Of a stretch of 64,000 bases of DNA, positions 25,188 through 35,962 are shown in pieces. Below the pieces are notes generated by a model, which had not been told where the DNA came from, made no database searches, and worked only from the letters and a program-made list of their open reading frames with translations. Made by a program: the position numbers and the translations under genes. Source of the DNA: Crenobacter intestini (lineage in GTDB: Bacteria; Pseudomonadota; Gammaproteobacteria; Burkholderiales; Chromobacteriaceae); contig NZ_STGJ01000007.1 of the NCBI RefSeq assembly GCF_004919095.1, positions 62,001-126,000 on the forward strand. Direction: 5' to 3'. Position 1 is the first letter of the stretch, and each line of letters starts with the position of its first letter.

Positions 25188-25973
25188 CTACGCGATGACC
25201 TCGACGCTGGCGCCGATTTCGAGTGTGCCTGCGTTTCGGGCGACCAGGTTGACGCCGAAATGCACGCCATCAGCGTGCCGCCGGGTTCGCGCGAGCGTTT
25301 TCAGCGGCTCGCCGTCGGTGCGCCGCCGCGCGGTGTCCGGGTCTATGGTGGTCAGCACGCAGCGCGTGCAGGGGCTGGCCACTTCAAACTCGACGTCGCC
25401 TATCCTCAGGCGGCGCCAGCCATCCTCCGCCCACGGCAGCGCGCAGTCGACGACCAGGTTCGGGCGCAAGGCACGCATCGGTACCGGCGGTTCGATCGCC
25501 GCGTTCAGCGCGGCGAGCGACGCGCGGTTGGCGAGCAGGTAAGGGTAGCCGTCGGCAAACGACAAGGGTTCGGCCAGCACCTCGCGCCGGCGCTGCGACG
25601 CTTCACCCAGCCACAGCAGGCGGCACGGCCGGCCGATGAGTTCGCTGAACCACTCGTCGACGCGCGCGTCACCGTGGCGGGCGTCGAACGCGTCACCCCA
25701 CACCTGGGCGCGCGCGCGTCCGGTGTAGCGGGTGGCGAGCGCCGCGATGGGCGGGCGGCCTGGCGCGGAAAACAGCACCATTCCCGGCCACGGCTCGGCC
25801 ACCACGCTTACCAGTTGCGGGTCGGAGCGGGCGGTGATGAACTCGCCCTCGGGGGTGGTCAGCAGCCACTCTCGGTCGTGCAGCAGGCCCGCCGTGGTCG
25901 CCAGCGCGCGGGCGGCAGCGTTGCCGCGGCAGGACTTGAGCGGGTAGACGTATAGTTCGGCCAGGGTCGGCAT
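25188..25973 (-). CDS. MOSC-domain protein (YcbX-like)
   Basis: This 261-residue protein has an N-terminal MOSC_N beta-barrel domain (L-Y-V-Y-P-L-K-S-C-R-G) and a C-terminal MOSC domain. The key cysteine lies in E-V-A-S-P-C-T-R-C-V-L-T-T-I-D-P, followed by F-G-V-N. Members use the molybdenum cofactor and reduce N-hydroxylated compounds (YcbX with a CysJ-type or fused ferredoxin partner). No ferredoxin domain is fused here. It lies 29 bp after the hemF stop codon, on the same strand, so the two may be co-transcribed. Confidence 0.82.
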   Translation of the reverse strand: MPTLAELYVYPLKSCRGNAAARALATTAGLLHDREWLLTTPEGEFITARSDPQLVSVVAEPWPGMVLFSAPGRPPIAALATRYTGRARAQVWGDAFDARHGDARVDEWFSELIGRPCRLLWLGEASQRRREVLAEPLSFADGYPYLLANRASLAALNAAIEPPVPMRALRPNLVVDCALPWAEDGWRRLRIGDVEFEVASPCTRCVLTTIDPDTARRRTDGEPLKTLARTRRHADGVHFGVNLVARNAGTLEIGASVEVIA

Positions 25974-26002
25974 GCGGACTCCTCGGGGCGGGTAGTGTGC
26001 GG

Positions 26003-29292
<3,290 letters not shown>

Positions 29293-29297
29293 CGGGT

Positions 29298-30338
29298 TCA
29301 GGGCGCGCCCAGCAACAGGGTGCACAGCAAGGCGCCACCGCCGACCAGCCAGGCGAACAGGATCGCGGCGAGCGCGAGCGGCTTGACGCCCGCGCGGCGG
29401 ATCGCCGAGACATGGGTGGTCAGCCCCAGCGCGCCCATCGCGGCGGCCAGCACCACATTGTCGAACACCACCACCTCGGCGACCCATTGCTGCGGCAGCA
29501 GCGCGAGCGAGTTGAAGCCGGCGACGGCCAGGAACAGCACGGCAAACCACGGGATCTGCACCTTGCCGCGCCCCTTGGCGCCGCCGCCGCGGTGGCGGCG
29601 GGCCAGCCACGCCGACAGGAAGATCAGGAAAGGCGCGAGCATCATCACGCGGATCATCTTGGTGATCACCGCGCTGGTTGCTGCGTCCTCGCCGATGGCC
29701 TTGCCGGCGGCGACCACCTGCGCGACTTCGTGGATGGTCGCGCCGCTGTATACCCCGTAGAAGAAGGTGTCGTTGTGCACCCAGCCCGCCGCGACCAGCG
29801 CGTGCCAGGCGGCGGGGTAGACGAACATGGCGAGGGTGCCGAACACCACCACGGTCGCGACCGCGACCGCCACCTTGTCCGCCTGCGCGCGCAGCACCGG
29901 CTCGGCCGCGAGCACCGCCGCCGCGCCGCAGATCGAGCTGCCGGCGCCGATCAGGATGGTGCTCTGCTCGTCGAGCTTGAACACATGCCGGCCGAGCACC
30001 CACGCGAGGTAAAAGGTCGACACGACGATCAGCGCGTCGATCACGATGCCCATCACACCGACCGCGGCGATGTCCTGGAAGGTCAGCTTGAAGCCGAACA
30101 GGATGATGCCCAGCCTGAGCAGCTTGGCCTTGGCAAAGTCGACGCCGTGATGGCAGCGGCCGGCGATGGCCGGGTAGACGGTGTTGCCGAGCAACATGCC
30201 GCCGACGATGGCGATGGTCAACGCGGAAAAGCCGAGCCGGCGCATCCCGTCCAGTTCGGCCAGCCACATCGAGGCCAGCGCCAGCGCGATGGCGAGCGCG
30301 AGCCCGGGCAACAGGGAGGTGAGGTGTTCTTTGTTCAT
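29298..30338 (-). CDS. UPF0324/YeiH-family putative sulfate/sulfite exporter (paralog 1)
   Basis: This 346-residue membrane protein has about 10-11 helices. It has the UPF0324 (YeiH/YadS, putative sulfate exporter) motifs [25 protein letters not shown] and [16 protein letters not shown]. The gene ends 5 bp from the convergent GGDEF/EAL gene and 67 bp lie between it and paralog 2, both on the minus strand. Substrate is inferred; the family has weak experimental backing. Confidence 0.8.
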   Translation of the reverse strand: MNKEHLTSLLPGLALAIALALASMWLAELDGMRRLGFSALTIAIVGGMLLGNTVYPAIAGRCHHGVDFAKAKLLRLGIILFGFKLTFQDIAAVGVMGIVIDALIVVSTFYLAWVLGRHVFKLDEQSTILIGAGSSICGAAAVLAAEPVLRAQADKVAVAVATVVVFGTLAMFVYPAAWHALVAAGWVHNDTFFYGVYSGATIHEVAQVVAAGKAIGEDAATSAVITKMIRVMMLAPFLIFLSAWLARRHRGGGAKGRGKVQIPWFAVLFLAVAGFNSLALLPQQWVAEVVVFDNVVLAAAMGALGLTTHVSAIRRAGVKPLALAAILFAWLVGGGALLCTLLLGAP

Positions 30339-30405
30339 GGCGGGCCTGCTGTTCTGTGGAGGCTACCCACAGATGATAGCCAGCGTGGCCCGCCTTGCCG
30401 CGCCG

Positions 30406-31341
30406 TTACAGCTTGAGGACGGCGAGGCTCGCGCTGCCGATGATCGCCCACAGCAGCACGCCCAAGAGCATCGGGCGCAGGCCGACCTGCCTGAGCACGT
30501 CGCGCGACAGCGCGGCGCCGATCAGGAACAGCGTCAGCACCAGTGCCTTCTTCGACACCCACACCACCGCATGGCTGAACGCCGCCGGGATCTCGACATA
30601 GGTGTTGGCGACCATTGCCAGCACAAAGAAGAAGATGAACCAGGGGATCTGGATCTTGGCGTCGCGGTCGCGGAACACCAGGGTGGTGACGAAGGCCAGC
30701 GGGATGATCCACAGCGCGCGGGTCAGCTTGACCGTGGTGGCGACCTTGAGCGCGGTCTCGCTGTACGCGGCGCCGGCGCCGACCACCGAACTGGTGTCGT
30801 GGATCGCCATCGCGGCCCAGATGCCGAACTGCTGGTCGGTCAGCCCGAAGTAGTGCCCGAGCGGCGGGAAGATGAACAGCGCGATCGCGTTGAGCACGAA
30901 GATGGTCGCCAGCGACACCGAGATCTCGCTCTCGCTGGAGCGGGTCAGCGGCGAGACGGCCGCGATCGCGCTGCCGCCGCAGATGGCGGTGCCGGCGGCG
31001 ATCAGGTAGGCGGTGCCGTCGCTGAGCTTGAGGCGGCGGCCGATCACCCAGCCCAGCACCATGATCAGGCTGACCGAAACGATGGTGAACAGCATGCCGT
31101 CGCGGCCGGACGCCAGCGCTTCGTGCAGGTTCATGCCGAAACCGAGGCCGATCACCGAGTACTGCAGCAACTGCTTGGACAGTTTCTTGCTCAGCGCAGG
31201 CAAAGGGTTGCCGACCGACAGAGCGAAGGCGAGGCCGGCGAACAGGCCGATGGCCGGCGAGAACAGCGGGCTGACCAGCGCGAGCAGGGCAAAGGGCAGC
31301 AGGCGGGGGTCTTGCCCGCGCAGGAAGGTAGGAAGGTGCAT
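30406..31341 (-). CDS. UPF0324/YeiH-family putative exporter (paralog 2)
   Basis: This 311-residue protein has the same fold signatures as paralog 1 in divergent form (Q-Y-S-V-I-G-L-G-F-G-M-N-L, A-A-G-T-A-I-C-G-G-S-A-I-A and A-I-H-D-T-S-S-V-V-G-A-G). The H-D-T-S-S-V-V-G-A-G version characterises a separate subfamily. It is divergently arranged with a LysR regulator, as yeiH is with yeiE in E. coli, where YeiE has been linked to sulfite. It is the proximal target of the palindrome at 31420-31442. Confidence 0.82.
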   Translation of the reverse strand: MHLPTFLRGQDPRLLPFALLALVSPLFSPAIGLFAGLAFALSVGNPLPALSKKLSKQLLQYSVIGLGFGMNLHEALASGRDGMLFTIVSVSLIMVLGWVIGRRLKLSDGTAYLIAAGTAICGGSAIAAVSPLTRSSESEISVSLATIFVLNAIALFIFPPLGHYFGLTDQQFGIWAAMAIHDTSSVVGAGAAYSETALKVATTVKLTRALWIIPLAFVTTLVFRDRDAKIQIPWFIFFFVLAMVANTYVEIPAAFSHAVVWVSKKALVLTLFLIGAALSRDVLRQVGLRPMLLGVLLWAIIGSASLAVLKL

Positions 31342-31419
31342 CGTGTGATCCGGTTGCTGCCGGGTGGGATGTGGCCGGCATTCAATGGGAGCGGACGATA
31401 CCTTTCTTGCGTAAATAAA

Positions 31420-31442
31420 AAAAATGGATATATTCCATTTTT
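31420..31442. promoter_or_regulatory. Perfect palindrome in the LysR/exporter intergenic region
   Basis: Two 9-bp arms (AAAAATGGA at 31420-31428 and TCCATTTTT at 31434-31442) flank TATAT. It is AT-rich in a GC-rich neighbourhood, contains the T-N11-A symmetry of LysR-type sites, and lies midway between the divergent start codons (31341 and 31472). Confidence 0.7.
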
Positions 31443-31471
31443 GCCATCAGTAAATTTAATAAGGAGAGCAG

Positions 31472-32332
31472 GTGAGGATCACCCTGCGTGAACTCGAGGT
31501 GTTCGTCGCCATCGCCGTGCACGGCTCTGCGACCACGGCGGCGTCGCGCGTTGCCCTGACCCAGTCGGCGGCGAGCCAGGCGCTCGACAAGCTCGAAGTC
31601 AGCCTCGGCGTGCGCCTGTTCGACCGCGCCGGTAGGCGGCTGGTCCTCAACGAGAACGGGCGGCGCCTGCTGCCGCAGGCGCGCGCGCTCTTGGGTGACG
31701 CAGCCTTGCTCGAGCGCCTGTTCGAGACCGAGTTGCCGCTGTTCCGCCTGGGCGCGAGCACCACCATTGCCAACTACCTGCTGCCCGGCCCGCTGGCGGA
31801 CTTCCGCCGGCGCCACCCCGGCGCGCAGCTGGAGCTTAGGGTCGCCAATACCCGCGACATCGTCGACGCGGTCGTCGACTTCTCGGTCGATTGCGGCCTG
31901 GTCGAGGGGCCATGCCAGCACCCGGCCCTGCAGGTCGAGGCCTGGCAAGAGGACGAGCTGGTGGTGTTCGCCGCCCCCGGCCACCCGCTGGCCGGGCGGG
32001 CGCTGACGGCCGAGGCACTCGCCGACGCGCCGTGGGTGTTGCGCGAGGCGGGCTCCGGCACGCGCGAGGAGGTCGAGCGGCTGCTGCTCGCGCACCTGCC
32101 CGGCTTGCGGCTGGAGCTGGAGCTGGGCGACTCGGAGGCGATCAAGCGCACGGTCGCCGCCGGTTTCGGCGTGTCCTGCCTGTCGCGGCGGGTGGTCGAA
32201 GACTGGCTCTCCGACGGCCGCCTGTGCACGCTGCAAGGCCCATTGCCTGTCCTCACCCGCACGCTGTGGCGGGTACGCCGGCGCGAGCGGGTGCCGGGGC
32301 GCGGCCTGCAGGCCTTCCTCGAGCTGCTTTGA
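31472..32332 (+). CDS. LysR-family regulator (YeiE-like)
   Basis: This 286-residue protein has an N-terminal winged helix-turn-helix (residues about 3-62, A-A-S-R-V-A-L-T-Q-S-A-A-S-Q-A-L-D-K-L-E) and a LysR effector domain from about 88. The start is GTG 31472 with GGAG 5 nt upstream. Divergence from a UPF0324 transporter gene matches the yeiE-yeiH arrangement, so it probably controls the two exporter genes through the palindrome at 31420-31442. The effector is unknown; sulfite or another sulfur anion is a guess from YeiE. Confidence 0.85.
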   Translation: MRITLRELEVFVAIAVHGSATTAASRVALTQSAASQALDKLEVSLGVRLFDRAGRRLVLNENGRRLLPQARALLGDAALLERLFETELPLFRLGASTTIANYLLPGPLADFRRRHPGAQLELRVANTRDIVDAVVDFSVDCGLVEGPCQHPALQVEAWQEDELVVFAAPGHPLAGRALTAEALADAPWVLREAGSGTREEVERLLLAHLPGLRLELELGDSEAIKRTVAAGFGVSCLSRRVVEDWLSDGRLCTLQGPLPVLTRTLWRVRRRERVPGRGLQAFLELL

Positions 32333-32386
32333 CCGGGAGGCGGGATTTGTTTAGGCTTGCTGAAACATGAAAATTAGATTTATCTG

Positions 32387-33925
32387 ATGCGTAACGGCAA
32401 GCCTTCCCTGCACCGCTTGCTGGTGTCGGCCACGCTGTCGATGGCGTTGCTGACCTTGCTGCTGGCCGGCGCGCTGCTGGCGTCCGACCTGCAGTCCGCG
32501 CTCGAGCGGCGGCGCCAGGTCTACGACGCGCTGCTCGATACCTTTACTTCCGTCTATATGCAGGCGCAGCTTGACCGCGACCGCGCGCTGCTCGACGCCT
32601 TGTCCGGCCAGATTCCCCGGGCGCGGGTGAGGGCGGGCGAACCTGCGCTGTCGCCTGAGTGGGCGCCGCTGCTGGAGACGCTGAAGGCCGGTGGCGAGCA
32701 TGTCTACTTCTACAACGTGCGCTCGGGGGACATCGACGCCTACCCCGCGTGGACCAAGCCGCCCGGTTTTGTCGCGGCCGATCGGCCGTGGGCGGCCTGG
32801 CTCGACCCGCAAACGCCGGGCGAGACGGCCTGGGTCGGCCCCTACCCGGAATTCAGCAGCCGCAAGCAGGTGACGACGACGGTACGCCGCGTGCGCGACG
32901 GCGACGGTACACTGCTCGGCCTGCTGATGGTCGACCTGGCGATTTCGCCGGTCGAACAGGCGCTCGAACGTGCGGTCGGCACGACCCCGACGGCGCTGAT
33001 GATCTATGGACGCGACGGGCAACGCATCGCGGCCGCCAACCCGCAGCGCCTGCCGCTGAACGCCGGCCTGTTGCGGCAGGCGGATACCTCGGCCAATCTC
33101 GTGCAGGCTCTGCGGCACGGCATGGTGGTGTACCGGCAGTTGCCGCCGCCGGCCTGGGACATCGTGCTTTACACGCCGGCGGCGGAGGTCAGGCACGCGC
33201 TGCTCAAGGCCGCGCCGCGTTACCTGTTCGGGCTGTTCGGATTGCTTGCCCTGTGGCTGGTCGGCTTCTGGCTGTTCAGGCGCATCTTCGTGCGCGAGCA
33301 GGCGATGCTGTCGGCGGCGATGGCCGCGCTGACGCAGGGCGCATTGCCGCCGGAACCCCTGATACGGCGCAACCAGACCTGGTTTGTCGGCGAGCAGCTG
33401 GGGGTGATCCAGCGCGTCGCGCGCGAGCTGGACGACGCGAAGCGCGCGTCTCAGCAGGACGTGCTGACCGGCCTGGCCAACCGGCGCGCCTTCGACGCCG
33501 ACTTCGCCCGCCGCTGGCAGGTCGGCGCGCCGTTCTGGCTGCTGGCGATCGACATCGACCATTTCAAGCAGCTGAACGACCGCTACGGCCACCTGTTCGG
33601 CGACACCGTGCTGCAGCGGCTGGGCGCGGCCCTGCAGGAGGGCGAGACGGCGTTGGCGCTCTACCGCACCGGTGGCGACGAGCTGATGGCGCTGGTGGAC
33701 GGTGAGGCCGATGTCGCGGCATTGCTGGACAGGATGCTCGCGCGGGTGGGGGCCCTGCAGTGGCGGGAGCGCGGGCTGGTGGTCAGCGTCAGCATCGGCG
33801 CGGCCGCCTTGCCAGAAGCCGCTCACGCCGAGGCCTTGCTGCAGCTGGCCGACGAGCGCCTCTACCAGAGCAAGCACGCCGGCCGCGGCCGCGCGACCTG
33901 GCAGCCGGCCGCGCAGCCGGCCTGA
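32387..33925 (+). CDS. Membrane-bound GGDEF protein with periplasmic Cache-type sensor
   Basis: This 512-residue protein has helices at about 12-32 and 278-300 flanking a ~245-residue periplasmic region. The W-V-G-P-Y-P-E-F and G-L-L-M-V-D-L-A-I-S segments there suggest a PDC/Cache sensor. The cytoplasmic GGDEF domain has the metal/substrate segment D-I-D-H-F-K-Q-L-N-D. Its signature is G-G-D-E-L (429-433), with F replaced by L. Catalysis depends mainly on the GGDE part, so diguanylate cyclase activity is plausible but not certain. Confidence 0.87.
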   Translation: MRNGKPSLHRLLVSATLSMALLTLLLAGALLASDLQSALERRRQVYDALLDTFTSVYMQAQLDRDRALLDALSGQIPRARVRAGEPALSPEWAPLLETLKAGGEHVYFYNVRSGDIDAYPAWTKPPGFVAADRPWAAWLDPQTPGETAWVGPYPEFSSRKQVTTTVRRVRDGDGTLLGLLMVDLAISPVEQALERAVGTTPTALMIYGRDGQRIAAANPQRLPLNAGLLRQADTSANLVQALRHGMVVYRQLPPPAWDIVLYTPAAEVRHALLKAAPRYLFGLFGLLALWLVGFWLFRRIFVREQAMLSAAMAALTQGALPPEPLIRRNQTWFVGEQLGVIQRVARELDDAKRASQQDVLTGLANRRAFDADFARRWQVGAPFWLLAIDIDHFKQLNDRYGHLFGDTVLQRLGAALQEGETALALYRTGGDELMALVDGEADVAALLDRMLARVGALQWRERGLVVSVSIGAAALPEAAHAEALLQLADERLYQSKHAGRGRATWQPAAQPA

Positions 33926-33932
33926 GCGCGCC

Positions 33933-34871
33933 TTACAGCCAGAAGTCCCGGCGCTCGCGGTGGGCGAGCAACAGGTCGCGGAACGTGTTCGGTTCCTTGG
34001 TGAAGGTGAGCTCGCCCGCCTGCGGGAAGTGCAGGTCCAGAAGGCGCGACACCCAGAAGCGCAGCGCGCCGGCCCTGAGCATCACCGGCCAGTCGGCTTC
34101 TTCCTCGCCGGTCAGCGGCCTGACCTTGCGGTAGCCTTCCAAGAATGCACGCGCCAGTGCGTCGTCCATCGTGCCGTCTTCCCTGCGTGCCCAGTCGTTG
34201 ACCGCGATCGCCACGTCGTAGAGCAGGATGTCGTTGCACGCATAGTAGAAGTCGATGAAGCCGGCGACCGCGTCGCCCTTGAGCAGTACGTTGTCGCGGA
34301 ACAGGTCGGCGTGGATCACGCCCGAGGGCAGGTGGTCGAAGCGATGGCTGTCCTGCAGCTGGATCTCTTCCTTCAAGAGCGCGCGGTCCACGTTGGACAG
34401 CAGCGGGTACAGCCTGTTCGCGCTCTGGCTCCACCAGCGCGGCCCGCGCGGGTTCTTCATGCGCAGCGTGAAGGTGTCGCCCGCCTTGTGCAGCGCGGCC
34501 TGCATCGCGCCGACCGCGCGGCACTGCGCGGCGCTAGGGGTCGCGGTGTCGGCGCCGTCCAGGCAGCTGACCAGGCACGCCGGCTTGCCGGCGAGCATGG
34601 ACGCGAAGCGGTCGCTGTTGTCGGCGACCGGCGTCGGGCAGGCGACGCCGTGGCGAGCGAGATGGCTCATCAGCGCGAGGTAGTAGGGTAGCTCTTCGAG
34701 CGTGAGCGCCTCGAACAGCGTCAGCACGTAGCGGCCCTGCGTGGTGGTGACGAAGTAGTTGGTATTGGTGATCCCGGCGGCGATGCCCTTGAGCCCGACC
34801 AGATTGCCCAGGCTGTAGCCGGCGAGCCAGTCTTCGAGTTGCCGCGGGTCGACGGTGGTATAGACCGACAT
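33933..34871 (-). CDS. thrB: Homoserine kinase, APH-fold type (ThrB)
   Basis: This 312-residue protein phosphorylates homoserine for threonine synthesis. It is of the aminoglycoside-phosphotransferase-like type common in beta- and gammaproteobacteria rather than the GHMP kinase of E. coli. It has N-T-N-Y-F-V-T-T near the N terminus and the catalytic H-A-D-L-F-R-D-N-V-L-L with metal-binding I-D-F-Y-Y-A. The ATG at 34871 is preceded by GAGGAA. The DUF2782 gene ends 8 bp upstream, so the two are one transcript. Confidence 0.93.
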   Translation of the reverse strand: MSVYTTVDPRQLEDWLAGYSLGNLVGLKGIAAGITNTNYFVTTTQGRYVLTLFEALTLEELPYYLALMSHLARHGVACPTPVADNSDRFASMLAGKPACLVSCLDGADTATPSAAQCRAVGAMQAALHKAGDTFTLRMKNPRGPRWWSQSANRLYPLLSNVDRALLKEEIQLQDSHRFDHLPSGVIHADLFRDNVLLKGDAVAGFIDFYYACNDILLYDVAIAVNDWARREDGTMDDALARAFLEGYRKVRPLTGEEEADWPVMLRAGALRFWVSRLLDLHFPQAGELTFTKEPNTFRDLLLAHRERRDFWL

Positions 34872-34879
34872 GCTGTTCC

Positions 34880-35206
34880 TCAGAAGCGCATCAGGACCCA
34901 CTGCGGGATCACGACGCGGCGGGTGGGATCGATCTGCTTGAGGTTGCCGCTGCCGTCCTCGTCGACCAGGTAGTAGGGCACGCCGATCGACGGGGTGACC
35001 TTGATCATGTAGAGCAGGCCGTTGATGCGGTATTCCTCGATCTTGTCGCTGCCCTTCTGGATGATGCGCACCTCCGGCTCGGGCGTACCCGGCTGGACGA
35101 CGCCGTCGGCGATCGCCGGCGGGGGCGGCAGCGGCGCGGGGGCGGGCGGAGTGTCGGCCAGCGCGAGCGGGCTGGCGACGAGCAGGGCAAACAGGGTGCG
35201 GCGCAT
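34880..35206 (-). CDS. DUF2782 family exported protein
   Basis: This 108-residue protein has a signal peptide ending at A-L-A, a Pro/Ala-rich linker, and a conserved core. The core has V-R-I-I-Q-K-G-S-D-K-I-E-E-Y-R-I-N-G and M-I-K-V-T-P-S-I-G-V-P-Y-Y-L-V-D. The core defines DUF2782, of unknown function, which in this bacterial group regularly sits beside thrB and polA. It is probably co-transcribed with thrB. Confidence 0.85.
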   Translation of the reverse strand: MRRTLFALLVASPLALADTPPAPAPLPPPPAIADGVVQPGTPEPEVRIIQKGSDKIEEYRINGLLYMIKVTPSIGVPYYLVDEDGSGNLKQIDPTRRVVIPQWVLMRF

Positions 35207-35220
35207 GGGGAGTCCTTTGC

Positions 35221-35949
35221 TCACAGGTTGAGCAGTTGTTCGCGTTCTTCGGGCGACGCCTCGAAGCCGCGGGTTTCGTAATGCTTGAAAATGGTGTCGA
35301 CGATGGCCTGCGGCTCGTCGATCAGCTTGACGAGGTCCAGGTCGTCCGGGTGGATCATGCCGCCTTCGACCAGCTGCGCGCGCATCCAGTCGATCAGGCC
35401 GGACCAGAACTCGCGCCCGCACAGGATGATGGGGATGCGCCGGCTCTTGCCGGTCTGCACCAGCGTCAGCGCCTCGAACATTTCGTCGAGCGTGCCGAAG
35501 CCGCCGGGCATCACCACGTAGGCGATCGCGTGCTTGACGAACATCACCTTGCGGCTGAAGAAGTGGTTGAACTTCAGGCTGAGGTCCTGGTAGGGGTTCG
35601 GGTGCTGTTCGTGCGGCAGCACGATGTTGAGCGCGACCGACGGGCTCCGGCCGTAGAAGGCGCCCTTGTTGGCCGCCTCCATGATGCCGGGGCCGCCGCC
35701 GGAGATGATGGAGAAGCCGGCGTCCGACAGCAGGCGGGCAATCTCCTCGGCCAGCTTATAATGCCGGTGATCGCGCGCGGTGCGCGCGCTGCCGAAAATA
35801 CTCACCGCCGGCGTGATACCCTGCAACTCTTCCGCCGACTCGACGAATTCCGACAGGATCTTCATCACGTGCCACGCCTCGCGCGCGCGGAAGCGCTGCA
35901 TCATCGCGTAGCGGTCGCTGGTTTGCGGGATCTTGTCGGACAAGCTCAT
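35221..35949 (-). CDS. LOG-family nucleotide phosphoribohydrolase (TIGR00730)
   Basis: This 242-residue protein has the LOG/lysine-decarboxylase-like fold with G-G-G-P-G-I-M-E-A-A-N-K-G-A and P-G-G-F-G-T-L-D-E-M, the nucleotide-phosphate-binding motif. Family enzymes hydrolyse (cytokinin) nucleoside 5'-monophosphates to base and ribose phosphate; none has lysine decarboxylase activity. It is divergent from polA with only 13 bp between the start codons, so the two promoters must lie in, or overlap, the coding regions. Confidence 0.88.
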   Translation of the reverse strand: MSLSDKIPQTSDRYAMMQRFRAREAWHVMKILSEFVESAEELQGITPAVSIFGSARTARDHRHYKLAEEIARLLSDAGFSIISGGGPGIMEAANKGAFYGRSPSVALNIVLPHEQHPNPYQDLSLKFNHFFSRKVMFVKHAIAYVVMPGGFGTLDEMFEALTLVQTGKSRRIPIILCGREFWSGLIDWMRAQLVEGGMIHPDDLDLVKLIDEPQAIVDTIFKHYETRGFEASPEEREQLLNL

Positions 35950-35962
35950 GGCCTCGCCTCTT

